DNA of 64,000 nucleotides, taken from contig JAXRKP010000135.1 in NCBI GenBank assembly GCA_037039925.1, forward strand, positions 40,001-104,000, in the 5' to 3' direction. How positions within the stretch are numbered: position 1 is the stretch's first letter; the number at the start of each line of letters is the position of its first letter. Of this stretch, positions 15,926-26,814 are shown in pieces. The notes below the pieces were generated by a model. It did no database searches. It saw nothing but the letters and a program-made list of their open reading frames with translations, and was not told the origin of the DNA. This stretch comes from Doris montereyensis (lineage: Eukaryota > Mollusca > Gastropoda > Nudibranchia > Dorididae). Both the position numbers and the translations under genes were made by a program.

Positions 15926-16378
15926 ATGTGTTTTTCCATTGTTTACTATTCTACTTATATCACATTTGTGAGCACAGTGAACTCACTCATTACAATGACC
16001 GCACATATGTCGGCCTCAAGCGATAAGCCGCTCGCTCCGGAGACCGCAGCCCTGTCGGCCTCGTATTTACTATTTTTTCTCTATTTGAACCGACGCGTAG
16101 TCGGCCTTGGTATTTTGTACACACGGGGAGGCACTTTATTTATCTTCTCAGTACAGAAGAGTCGAATTACTTATAGTGACTTCCTTGATTCAGGAGTAGA
16201 TCTTCTGACACCGAGTCTACGTCAAGATCGTCCAATTCTAGAATCCAGTCCCTCAAATCTAAATCCTCCCACTTCAACCAGACCCATACACCCAGTCACT
16301 GACAGTGACAGTGACAGTACTGACATGGACACTCAATATTATTGGTTGTACGGACACACTTATGGGCATATTGTGTGA
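15926..16378 (+). CDS. Unsupported 150-codon ORF
   Basis: Open for 150 codons with a Ser/Asp/Thr-rich C-terminal part (VTDSDSDSTDMDTQ) and a Pro/Ser-rich stretch before it. I recognise no domain. There is no clear splice or promoter context and the N-terminal part is unremarkable. It could be a remnant of a transposon ORF1 linker or a chance ORF, and chance is more likely. Confidence 0.15.
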   Translation: MCFSIVYYSTYITFVSTVNSLITMTAHMSASSDKPLAPETAALSASYLLFFLYLNRRVVGLGILYTRGGTLFIFSVQKSRITYSDFLDSGVDLLTPSLRQDRPILESSPSNLNPPTSTRPIHPVTDSDSDSTDMDTQYYWLYGHTYGHIV

Positions 16379-16654
16379 AACCATGTTGGAAAATTTGATT
16401 TTTAAAAAAGTTTGTGTGGGAAAAATATACATTTTTTAAAATTTTCATAAAAAATAAATTATAAGAGATAAATCAAAAATTAATTTTTATATTACAAAGT
16501 TGTTGTAAAGGGCTTTATTGTGCTGTAGTTTCTTGCATGTAACGTGTATGGTCAGGTCTGTGTGTTTTTTTCAAATTTGTCTAAAATAGCCGGTAGTCGA
16601 GTGGCTTGGTCTTGGCCGCAGGGGCCGGTAGTGAGTGACTTAAGGTATAAATGA

Positions 16655-18608
16655 AAAAAAGGGTCGTGTATTTGGATAGAAGAAATAGGGGATACATGGA
16701 TAATAGTCGATTGAATTTCTAACAGATACATGGATAATAGTCGATTGAATTTCTAACAGATACATGGATAATGATCGATTGGAATATCTAACAGATACAT
16801 GGATAATAGTCGATTGAATTTCTAACAGATACATGGATAATAGTCGATTGAAAAAAAGGGTCGTGTATTTGGATAGAAGAAATAGATACATGGATAATAG
16901 ATACATGGATAATAATTGAATTTCTAACAGATACATGGATAATGATCGATTGAATATCGATTGATTGGAATATCATGGATAATAGTGGATTGAATTTCTA
17001 ACAGATACATGAATAATGATTGATTGAATATCTAACAGATACATAGATAATGACCGATTGAATATCTAATACATAGATAATGATCGATTGAATATCTAAC
17101 AGATACATAGATAATGATCGATTGAATATCTAACAAATACATGGATAATGATCTATTGAATATCTAACAGATACATGGATAATGATCGATTGAATATCTA
17201 ACAGATACATGGATAATGATCGATTGAATATCTAACAGATACATGGATAATGATCGATTAAATATATAACAGATACCGATACATGGATAATAATCGATTG
17301 AATTTCTAACGGATACATGGATAATAGTCGATTGAATTTCTAACAGATACATGGATAATGATCGATTGAATTTATAACAGAGACTTGGATAATAGTCAAT
17401 TGAATACCTAACAGATACATGGATAAGGATTGATTGAAGTTTTAACAGATACATGAATAATAGTCGATTGAATATCTAACAGATACATGGATAATAGTCG
17501 ATTGAATTTCCAATAGATACATGGATAATGATCGATTGAATGTCTAACAGATACATGGATAATGATCGATTGAAGTTTTAACAGATACATAGATAACAGT
17601 CGATTGAATTTCTAACAGATACATGGATAATGATCGATTGAATATCTAACAGATACATGAATAATAGTCGATTGAATATCTAACAGATACATGAATAATG
17701 ATCGATTGAATATTTAACAGATACATGGGTAATAGTCGATGGAATTTCTAACAGATACATGGATAATAGTCGATTGAATATCTAACAGATGCAAGAATAA
17801 TAGTCGATTGAATTTCTAACAGATACATGGATAATAGTCGATTCAATATCTAACAGATACATGTATAATGATCGATTGAATGTCTAACAGATACATGGAT
17901 AATGATCTATTGAATATCTAACAGATACATGGATACTGATCGATTGAATATTTAACACATACATGGATAATGCTGAATTGAATTTCTAACAGATACATGG
18001 ATAATATTCCATTGAATTAACAGAAGCATGGATAATGATCGATTGAATATTTAACAGATGCATGGATAATGATTGATTGAATATTTAACAGATGCATGGA
18101 TAATGATTGATTGAATTTTTAACTGATACATGGATACTGATCGATTGAATTTCTAACAGATACATGGATAATGATCGATTGCATTGCTAACAGATGCATG
18201 GATGCTGATCGATTGCATTTCTAACAGATGCATGGATGCTGATTGATTGCATTTCTAATAGATACATGGATAATGATCGATTGAATATTTAACAGGTGCA
18301 TGGATAATGATCGATTGAATTTCTAACAGATACATGGATAATAATCGATTGCATTTCTAACAGATACATGGATAATAATCGATTGCATTTCTAACAGATA
18401 CATGGATAATGATCGATTGGATTTCAAAAGATACATGAATATTGAGCGATTGAATTTTTAACAGATACATGTATAATGATCGATTGAATTTTTTACTGAT
18501 ACATGTATAATGATCGATTGAAGTTTTAACAGATACATGGATAATAGTCAATTGAATTTTTAACAGATACATGGATAATGATCGATTGAAGTTTTGAACA
18601 GATACATG
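16655..18608. repeat. 34-bp minisatellite
   Basis: Unit of 34 bp: GATACATGGATAATGATCG followed by ATTGAATATCTAACA, about 56 copies with 5-15% divergence. Common variants are AATAGTCGATT against AATGATCGATT, and AATTTC against AATATC. The first 200 bp include a copied piece of the left flank (AAAAAAGGGTCGTGTATTTG at about 16654 and again at about 16853). Divergence rises in 17.9-18.5 kb, where GCATGGATGCTG units appear. Confidence 0.96.
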
Positions 18609-19029
18609 GTTCTAATGACATTATAGAATAGGAAGAAGGCAATTCGACATAAACAAATCATGGAATCCAGAACTTGACATTAAAAAGACCAAGTATTTTG
18701 GGAAATGTCAATGTCAGAATATTCTGTACTTTTGTCCGGATATTCTTTTTGAATAGAATAATTCTCATCTTGTCGATTTTGCAGGTGTCGCCGTCGCATA
18801 TTCGCATAGGAACTGTCATCTTCACTGTTCTTTATGATGAAATGCATTATAATTCTGTTTATCACTTGCAATATTCGATTGCAAAATCAAGAATGCAGTG
18901 TATACTGTTGTAGATATCCAACCCAAGTTTCATAAAGCTGTTGATGCCGTCAGGCTCTGTGACACCCCATGCCGTGTCTCTCTTTGCTGCCCTCAAATCG
19001 CCAAGTCTTGTCACTATTATTTTTGTGTT
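18609..19029 (-). pseudogene. Coding-like remnant left of the 40-bp array
   Basis: On the minus strand one frame runs out of the 40-bp array into unique sequence for about 58 codons (ISNTKIIVTRLGDLRAAK, then DTAWGVTEPDGINS) before a stop near 18862. The composition looks protein-like but I recognise no family. The array's own minus-strand frame (ELLTASQ) joins it directly, so the array may have grown inside an old coding sequence. Bases 18609-18860 show nothing clear. Confidence 0.25.
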
Positions 19030-19866
19030 GCTGATTTGCGATGCAGTGAGTAGTTCAAACATCTCGTGAGCTTGCATGCGATGCAGTGAGTAGTTCAAAC
19101 ATCTCATAGCTTGCATGCGATGCAGTGAGTAGTTCAAACATCTCATAGCTTGCATGCGATGCAGTGAGTGTGAGCTTGCATGCGATGCAGTGAGTAGTTC
19201 AAACATCTCATAGCTTGCATGCGATGCAGTGAGTAGTTCAAACATCTCGTGAGCTTGCATGCGATGCAGTGAGTAGTTCGAAATCTCGTGACATCTCGAT
19301 GCAGTGAGTAGTTCAAACATCTCTTGAGCTTGCATGCGATGCAGTGAGTAGTTCAAACATCTCATAGCTTGCATGCGATGCAGTGAGTAGTTCAAACATC
19401 TCATCTTGCATGCGATGCAGTGAGTAGTTCAAACATCTCGTGAGCTTGCATGCGATGCAGTGAGTAGTTCAAACATCTCATAGCTTGCATGCGATGCAGT
19501 GAGGCAGTTCAAACATCTCGTGAGCTTGCATGCGATGCAGTGAGTAGTTCAAACATCTCGTGAGCTTGCATGCGATGCAGTGAGTAGTTCAAACATCTCG
19601 TGAGCTTGCATGCGATGCAGTGAGTAGTTCAAACATCTCGTGAGCTTGCATGCGATGCAGTGAGTAGTTCAAACATCTCATAGCTTGAGCGATGCAGTGA
19701 GTAGTTCAAACATCTCGTGAGCTTGATGCATGTGAGTAGTTCAAACATCTCGTGAGCTTGCATGCGAGCAAACATCTCGTGAGCTTGCATGCGATGCGTG
19801 AGTAGTTCAAACATCTCGTGAGCTTGCATGTGCAGTGAGTAGTTCAAACATCTCGTGAGCTTGCAT
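19030..19866. repeat. 40-bp minisatellite (GCGATGCAGTGAGTAG type)
   Basis: Unit of 40 bp: GCGATGCAGTGAGTAGTTC followed by AAACATCTCGTGAGCTTGCAT, about 21 copies. A 38-bp form replaces CTCGTGAGC with CTCATAGC. Copies are nearly identical apart from internal deletions (for example near 19270-19300 and 19720-19790). On the minus strand it yields a repeated MQAHEMFELLTASH-like peptide; this is repeat-encoded. Confidence 0.96.
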
Positions 19867-19877
19867 TTTCCTCTAGG

Positions 19878-20245
19878 CTTTCACTGCACGATGGATGCTG
19901 TCTGCTGGCTATCGCTGTGTGTGTCCTCATTGTCAACTGTGTCAGTGTTATTTTCAGTACATTTTTGCTTTGTTGTTTTGTTATGCTCTATATTATCGTC
20001 TTGGCTGTTTGATATCAATGTGGCCTGGCCTTGTTCATGCGTGTCAGGCATAGGCTCCGATTGAATGTTTTTTCCAACGATAGATGTGTCGTCATGGGGC
20101 GCTGTTATGGTTTCACTGAAAGACTGGGTAGCACTGTCGTTATTCTGAGTTGGCTACGAATAGGTGGTGTTTTTTTGGTTGAATGTCAGCACTTCCGGTT
20201 TCTTTGTTTTCAATCAAGTCGGTGTTCATGGATGTTGTTGCTGTA
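19878..20245 (-). pseudogene. Decayed hydrophilic coding sequence, family unknown
   Basis: The minus strand holds about 85 codons open from near 20150 down to a TGA near 19880, rich in Ser, Thr, Asp, Asn and Gln (SETITAPHDDTSIVGK, QTASIVQ). Upstream, another frame reads TDLIENKETGSADIQPK and meets the first at a run of seven A/T near 20168, followed by an in-frame TAG. That pattern fits a frameshifted old coding sequence, perhaps a disordered linker of a transposon or host protein. No domain is recognised. The array next to it (19030-19866) may have grown from its 3' end. Confidence 0.3.
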
Positions 20246-20447
20246 TTCACTGCTACTCTTGTACGATGTTGTTGCTGTATTCACTGCTACTCTTGTACGA
20301 TGTTGTTGCTGTATTCACTGCTACTCTTGTACGATGTTGTTGCTGTATTCACTGCTACTCTTGTACGATGTTGTTGCTGTATTCACTGCTACTCTTGTAC
20401 GATGTTGTTGCTGTATTCACTGCTGCTCTTGTACGATGTTGTTGTGT
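20228..20447. repeat. 34-bp minisatellite (GATGTTGTTGCTG type)
   Basis: Unit of 34 bp: GATGTTGTTGCTGTATTC followed by ACTGCTACTCTTGTAC, about 6.5 copies, almost identical except GCTGCTCTT in the last. Because 34 is not a multiple of three, three plus-strand frames each give a 34-residue, Cys/Leu-rich repeat over 102 bp; none is supported as protein. Confidence 0.95.
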
Positions 20448-20577
20448 TCGAAGCTTATCTAAATTGGCTCGGCGACTTCCGTCTGAAACCGGCAGGAGTT
20501 GAATGTTGACCCGTCAACTCACTGATGAAGGACTAGGTAGCGCCTCTTTATTTCCAACGACTTTGAAGGAGAGGTGA
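20448..20577 (+). other. Short spacer, possibly coding-like at its right end
   Basis: The last part of this spacer reads in one plus frame as RLFISNDFEGEVIFF and continues into the first unit of the 43-bp array as YTFVDKKCEHCR. An in-frame TAG lies just upstream at about 20550. No family is recognised. Confidence 0.25.
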
Positions 20578-20893
20578 TATTCTTCTACACTTTTGTTGAT
20601 AAGAAATGTGAGCATTGTCGGATTATTCTACACTCTTGTTGATAAAAATGTGAGCATTGTCGGATTATTCTACACTGTTGTTGATAAGAAATTTGAGCAT
20701 TGTCGGATTCTTCTACACTCTTGTTGATAAGAAATTTGAGCATTGTCGGATTATTCTACACTCTTGGTGATAATTGAAATGTTGATAAGAAATGAGCATT
20801 GTCGGATTATTCTACACTGTTGTTGAGAAGAAATTTGAGCATTGTCGGATTATTCTACACTCTTGTTGATAAGAAATTTGAGCATTGTCGGAT
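20578..20893. repeat. 43-bp minisatellite (GAGCATTGTCGG type)
   Basis: Unit of 43 bp: ATTATTCTACACTCTTG followed by TTGATAAGAAATTTGAGC and ATTGTCGG, about seven copies spaced 42-43 bp, with one longer rearranged unit at about 20750-20790. The right flank leaves the array in the frame IPLTGIVMSFKKLEQ and ends at a consensus splice donor. Confidence 0.95.
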
Positions 20894-20929
20894 TCCGTTA
20901 ACTGGCATCGTGATGTCGTTCAAGAAACT

Positions 20930-20942
20930 TGAACAGGTAAGT
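20930..20942 (+). promoter_or_regulatory. Candidate 5' splice site CAG|GTAAGT
   Basis: CAGGTAAGT is a full match to the animal donor consensus and follows an open frame ending KKLEQ (phase 0). A candidate acceptor with branch-like CTAAC and AATCCAG lies at about 21170-21192, and the frame resumes in phase 0 as GSLQLQNLQH. The downstream sequence soon becomes LINE, so this may be coincidence. Confidence 0.3.
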
Positions 20943-21192
20943 AGTGATTGGATTAGATTTAAGGGGTATGTAATAATATACAATTGTTTAACTTGTATAC
21001 AAAATGATGTAAAATTGGTACATAAATGCTATATTATATAAATGGTATGCAAATAATACACTTAGTAAACAAATAGGATTCAGATTGTTTAAATTGGTAT
21101 CAAATCAATTTACATCACTCTTATTTTCGTAAGAGGTTTACTTCTTCAATAACATATTTTTTCTGCCTCACTAACTATAATTCCAAATCCAG
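20943..21192. other. AT-rich spacer
   Basis: AT-rich sequence with no ORF, repeat or element recognised. It would be the intron if the donor at 20936 and the acceptor at 21192 were real. Confidence 0.5.
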
Positions 21193-21680
21193 GGATCGTT
21201 GCAACTGCAAAACCTGCAACACTCTGCGAATACCCTAAAAGGAGAACCGCTGGAAAATAACAACAACGTTGGTTACATGAGTAGCATGATTGATGGCAAG
21301 GGAGGTGTGGAAAAAGATGTCAAAACACGGGCAAGCATTGTTATGCTTTAACAAGGCATGGTCCAGCAAGAGTTTACCAGACGTAAGGATATTCAACTCA
21401 AATGTCAAGTGTCAGCTGAAAAAAATTGAAACGAAAGAAATGGAGGTGGATAGGCAACACACTTGGAAAGAACCCCAACACAATAACAAGACAGAGCCTT
21501 GCATGGAACCCACAGGGTAAAAGATCGAAGGATCGGCCAAGGGCTACATGGAGAAGAGAACTGGAGGGAGAGATGAAGAAGACGAGGCAAACATGGAAAT
21601 CTATGGAGAGGCTGGCCAAGGAGAGAAGCGATTGGAGAGTATTTGTTGTTGATGGCTTATGCTTCCCAGCGAGCTAAAAT
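21193..21680 (+). pseudogene. LINE ORF2 C-terminal remnant
   Basis: Non-LTR retrotransposon ORF2 tail spread over three plus frames. Frame 1 has MIDGKGGVEKDVKTR (to about 21330), matching the YLGS-(V/I)DG-GG--DVK-R region after the RT palm. Frame 2 has NKAWSSKSL and RIFNSNVK (about 21350-21412). Frame 3 has RKKWRWIGNTLGK, then NPQGKRSKDRP and TWRRELE (about 21429-21570), the tail typical of these invertebrate LINEs, ending at a stop near 21677. The usual SVLLYG-ETW piece after SNVK is deleted. No catalytic RT residues remain. A T-rich run follows at about 21716. Confidence 0.9.
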
Positions 21681-22130
21681 GGCAGAAGTAGAGAACTATG
21701 ATTCCAAGTCAAAACATTTTTTTTTTCAATCAATCTTTATATCTATTCTAATTGTTATCTTTGTGGTATCAACATTATGTAAGTTCACACTTTCGTTATC
21801 AGTCTGTCTGTGACTCCATTTGAATAACGAGACCTGGTGTGTGTTGTCGGTGGATGGAGAGGGGGCTTCAGGTCGGTCCCTCCCTTTTTTCCTTTCATTA
21901 TTTCTGATTTACCTTCATTAACGGTGTTTCGTTTTTCACCCCATCCCCCAGCCCCGCCCCGTGTAATTGCCAAGTGTACATTTCATTCACGCAAATACAA
22001 ATCAACATAGCGGGTGATATTATATCATCCACTTCTTTTTGTTTCCTTGAAATTTATTCCGTTCATCATATTCGGTAACTTCAAGGTGATATAATATCAT
22101 CCGCAACAAAATGATTATTTTGTCTCTTTT
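21681..22130. other. Spacer with a small repeated palindromic motif
   Basis: No gene seen. GGTGATATTATATCATCC at about 22013 and GGTGATATAATATCATCC at about 22085 are near-identical, and their cores TGATATTATATCA and TGATATAATATCA are reverse complements of each other. Confidence 0.55.
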
Positions 22131-25100
22131 TACAAATGCTAATGTCCCTTTATAAAATCTCTTTTTTTTTCTTTACAGACAAATGCTAATTTCCCTTATA
22201 AAATCTATTTTTCTTTCTTTACAGACAAATGCTGATTTCCCTTATAAAATCTATTTTTCTTTCTTTACAGACAAATGCTAATGTCCCTTATGAAGTCTCT
22301 TTTTTTCTTTACAGACAAATGCTAGTATCCCTTTATAAAATCTATTTTTTTTTCTTTACAGACAAATGCTAATGTCGCTTATGAAGTCTCTTTTTTTCTC
22401 TTCATAGACAAATGCTAATGTCCCTTTATAAAATCTATTTTTCTTTCTTTACAGACAAATGCTAATGTCCCTTAATGAAGTCACGTTTGTTTCTTTATAG
22501 ACAAATGCCAATGTCCCTTTATAAGTCTTTTTTTTCTCAGACAAATACTAATGTCCCTTTATAAAATCACTCTTTTTTCTTTGCAGGCAAATGCTAATGT
22601 CCCTTAATGAAGTCTCGTTTTTTTCTTTATAGACAAATGCTAATGTCCATTTATAAAGTCTCTTGTTTCTCTTTAAAGACAAATGCTACTGTCCCTTTAT
22701 GAAGTCTCTTGTATCGCTTTACAGACAAATGTAAATGTTCCTTTATAAAGTCTCTTGTATCGCTTTACAGACAAATGCAAATGTTCCTTTATAAAGTCTC
22801 TTGTATCAGCTTTTGACAGACAAATGCAAATGTCCCTTTATAAAGTCTCTTGTATCGCTTTACAAACAAATGCAAATGTTCCTTTATAAAGTCTCTTGTA
22901 TCGCTTTACAGACAAATGCAAATGTTCCTTTATAAAGTCTCTTGTTTCCCTTTATTGACAAATGCTAATGTCCCTTTATAAAGTCTCCCTTTTTCCCTTT
23001 ACAGACAAATGCTAAAGTTCCTTTATAAAGTCTGTTTTTTCACTTTTAACAGACAAATGTATTTGTCCCTTTTTATGTCTCTTTTTTCTTCTTTAAACGC
23101 CAATGCTAATGTCTCTTTATAAAGTCTCTTTTTTTTTATAGACAAATGCTAATGTTCCTTTATAACGTCTCTTTTTTTTTTCTTTACAGACAAATGCTAA
23201 TGTCTCTTTATAACGTCTCTTTTTTTCTTTACAGACAAATGCTAATGTCTCTTTATAAAGTCTCTTTTTTTGTTGACTTTATAGACAAAGGCTAATGTCT
23301 CTTTAAAAAGTCTCTTTTTTCTTTACAGACAAATGCTAATGTCTCTTTATAAAGTCTCTTTTTTTCTTTATAGACAAATGCTAATGTTCCTTTATAAAGT
23401 TTCCTTTTCCTAGATAAAAGCTGATGACAAATGCTAATGTTCCTTTATAACGTCTCTTTTTTTTTTCTTTACAGACAAATGCTAATGTCTCTTTATAACG
23501 TCTCTTTTTTTTCTTTACAGACAAATGCTAATGTCTCTTTATAAAGTCTCTTTTTTCTTTATAGACAAATGCTAATGTCTCTTTAAAAGTCTCTTTTTTT
23601 CTTTACAGACAAATGCTAATGTCTCTTTATAAAGTCTCTTTTTTCTTTATAGACAAATGCTAATGTTCCTTTATAAAGTTTCCTTTTCTAGATAAAAGCT
23701 GATGACCATTTATAAAGTCTCTCACTTTCCCTTTACAAACAAATGCTAATGTTCCTTTATAAAGTCTGTTTTTTTCCTTTACAGACAAATGCTAATGTCC
23801 CTTTATAAAAAATAAAATTCTTTCTTTTACAGACAAATGCTAATGTTCCTTTATGATGTCTCGTTTTTTCCTTTATAGACAAATGCTAATGTCCCTTTAC
23901 AAAGTCTCTTTTTTTTCCGACATATTTTAATGCTAATGTCCCTTTACAAAGTCTCTTTTTTTTCCTTTACATATTTTAATGCTAATGTCCCTTTACAAAG
24001 TCTCTTTTTTTCCGACATATTTTAATGCTAATGTCCCTTTACAAAGTCTCTTTTTTTCCGACATATTTTAATGCTAATGTCCCTTTCTTTTTTTCCGACA
24101 AAATGCTTTCCCTTTTTTTTTTTCCGACATATTTTAATGCTAATGTCCCTTTACAAAGTCTCTTTTTTTTCCGACATATTTTAATGCTAATGTCCCTTTA
24201 CAAAGTTTCTTTTTTTTCCGACATATTTTAATGCTAATGTCCCTTTATAAAGTCTCCTTTTTTTTCCCTTTACAGGCAAATGATAATATTCCTTTATGAA
24301 CTCTTTTTTCCCTTTACAGACACATGCTAATGTCCCTTTATAAAGTCTCTTTTTTCCTTTACAGATAAATGCTAATATCCCTTTATAAAGTCTCTTTATT
24401 CTCCGTATAGACAATTGCTAATGTCCCTTTATGAACTCTCTTTTTTCCCTTTACAGACAAATGCTAATGTCTCTTTATCAAAGTCTCTTTTTTCCTTTAC
24501 AAGCAAATGTTAATGTCCCTTACAAAACTCATTTTGTTTACCTTTTAGACAAATACTAATGTTTCCTTATAAAATCTTTTTTCTTTTACAGACAAATGCT
24601 ATTGTCCCTTTATGAAGTCTTTTTTCCTTTACAGACAAATGCTAATGTCCCTTTATAAAGTCTTGTTTTTTTTTATTGACAAATACTAATGCCCATTTAT
24701 AAAGTCTCTTTTTTCTCTTCACAGACAAATGCTAATGTCCCTTTATAAAATCTCTTGTTTCCCTTTACAGACAAATGCTAATGTCCTTTTATCAAGTCTC
24801 TCTTTTTCCCTTTACAGACAAATGCTAATGTCTCTTTATAAGTCTCTTTTTTCCTTTTACAGACAAATTCTAATGTCCCTTTATCAAGTTTTCCTTTGCA
24901 GACAAATGCTTATGTCCTTTTATTTAAGTCACTCTTTTTATCCCTTTACAGACAAATGTTAATGTCCCTTTATAGTCTTTTTTTCCCTTTACAGACAAGT
25001 GCTAATGTCCCTTTATAAAGTCCCTTTTTCCCCTTTACAGACAAATGCTAATGTCCCTTTTATTAAGTCTCTTTTTCCATTTACAGACAAATGCTAATTT

Positions 25101-25850
25101 CCATTTATAAAGTCCCTTTTTTCCTTTATAAAGAAATGCTAATGTCCCTTTATAAAGTCTCTTTTTCCCTTCACAGACAAATGCTAATGTCCCTTTATAA
25201 AGTCTCTTTTTCCATTTACAGACAAATGCTAATGTTCCTTTATAAAGTCTCTTTTTTCCCTTTACAGACAAATGCTAATGTCCCTTTATAAAGTCTCTTT
25301 TTTCCCTTTAGAGACAAATGCTAATGTCCCTTTATAAATTCTCTTTTTTCCCCTTTACAGACAAATGCTAATGTTCCTTTATAAATTCTCTTTTTTTCCC
25401 TTTACAGACAAGTGCTAATGTCCCTTTATAAAGTCTCTTTTTTTCCTTTACAGACAAGTGCTAATGTCCCTTTATAAAGTCTCTTTTTTCCCTTTACAGA
25501 CAAATGCTAATGTCCCTTTATAAAGTCTCTTTTTTTTCCCTTTACAGACAAATACTAATGTCCGTTTATAAGGTCTCTTTTTTCCCTTTACAGATAAGTG
25601 CTAATGTCCCTTTATAAAGTCTCTTTTTTCCTTTACAGATAAGTGCTAATGTCCCTTTATAAAGTCTCTTTTTTCCCTTTACAGACAAATGCTCATGTCC
25701 CTTAATAAAGTCTCTTTTTTTCCTTTACAGACAAGTGCTAATGTCCCTTTATGAAGTCTCTTTTTCCTTTACAGACAAATGCTAATGTCCCTTAAAATCT
25801 CTTTTTCCCCTTTACAGACAAATGCTCAATGTTCCTTTATAAAGTCTCCT
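22131..25850 (+). repeat. About 46-bp minisatellite whose unit resembles a 3' splice site
   Basis: About 80 copies of a 43-48-bp unit: ACAAATGCTAATGTCCC, then TTTATAAAGTCTC, then a T-rich run, then CCCTTTACAG. Length varies mainly in the T run. Units carry a branch-like GCTAATG, a pyrimidine tract and (T/C)AG in the order and spacing of an animal splice acceptor, with the branch-like A about 35 nt from AG. A subset at about 23.9-24.25 kb has TTTTCCGACATATTTTAATG instead. Right-hand units are the most regular. On the minus strand 45-bp units give a KGKKRLYKGTLAFVC-like repeat, not taken as a gene. Confidence 0.95.
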
Positions 25851-26021
25851 TGAAGACACGTCGTCATCACAGACGGTGTGAACCAAAGCCTGTGACGTCA
25901 GCGCGTGTCATGAGAGATTTTAGCCCTAATCACGTCAATAGCGTCGCCCTCATAATGAACGTCGTTGGCATCTTGTTGTATTCGAGTCGAGTGCAGATGA
26001 TGGACTGTCATCTTCTTGACG
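25822..26021 (+). other. Candidate exon between last array acceptor and GTAAGA
   Basis: The last array unit provides CCCTTTACAG at about 25820. The following 200 bp are open in one plus frame (TRRHHRRCEPKPVTSAR, then MMDCHLLDG) and meet GACGGTAAGAATG, a reasonable donor. I recognise no protein family, and the opposite strand is also partly open, so the coding call is weak. Confidence 0.22.
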
Positions 26022-26814
26022 GTAAGAATGTAAAAAGATACAGTAGCAACGAAGTCATGTCACGCTGTACTAACTTGTGAGTGCCCTGTGTGTGCGCGAC
26101 ATGACCGAGTTCTTAATACTCGGGAAAGTATAGAAACTGTATTATTATAACCCCCTGGTACACAAATAGTACACAATAAACGTTTAAACCCATTTTATAA
26201 GCAAGATCAAGATTTAAAAAAAAAAATTTCATTAGAAAATGACAATCAAACTCAATGAGTTTTTTTTTGAAAACGGAATATGATCATGGTAGGATTATTC
26301 ATACGCCTCACCTAGTGGTTAGTTGAACGTGATTCGTATTTATTGGTGAATGAAAAAATTGAATGTGCAGCCATGAAAGCTGTGGGAGTATTTCTTCTAC
26401 TACAGATGCGGGATTGTCTATACATCTAGAGATATTCATGTATATAAATTTATAATCTAGGATTTCTACCGTCGTCGACTGATTCAGGTGTGACAATCGA
26501 CAATAGATTTAGCGACTGTGCAACTAGGCCTGGATCTAGCTGTAGATTTTGGAACTCAAATAGTTTATGTGAATCAATGAAATATTGCATGCTAGCTCTG
26601 GATGTATGCGAATTATCATCAAATGGCTCAAATAAGGCTTGAAGACTGAAATATAATAGTCATCAAGTTTGTCAACTTTTGTCGAGGACTCAAACTCAAA
26701 GTAGAAGTACCGTCAAAAGGTCAAGTCGACGTCACCACACTAGGTTAAACATAGTTTGGGTCAAACCTGGTGCATGTATTATACCAGAGAGACTTGATAA
26801 GCTCATGTAGGCTA
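26022..26814. other. Spacer, no recognisable feature
   Basis: Unique AT-rich sequence with oligo-A and oligo-T runs. The only ORF of note (minus strand, 62 codons, 26308-26496) has no recognisable domain. Confidence 0.5.

Larger units (their letters stand above)
15516..16654. other. Spacer with one LINE-like scrap
   Basis: Mostly unique sequence. It holds a minus-strand RNase H-like remnant at 15580-15790 and an unsupported 150-codon ORF at 15926-16378. From 16380 to 16654 it is AT-rich, with oligo-A and oligo-T runs and nothing recognisable. Confidence 0.6.

Noticed and set aside
15926..16378. 150-codon ORF as a host gene
   Set aside because: No recognisable domain, no clear splice or promoter context; listed only at low confidence.
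20031..20509. Three overlapping Cys/Leu-rich ORFs
   Set aside because: Produced by the 34-bp array read in three frames.
21398..21619. Minus-strand ORFs of 60-73 codons
   Set aside because: They are antisense shadows of the LINE tail on the plus strand.
22131..25850. CRISPR-like array
   Set aside because: Units are contiguous and related throughout, with no unique spacers, no cas genes, and eukaryotic LINE context. The same applies to all other arrays.
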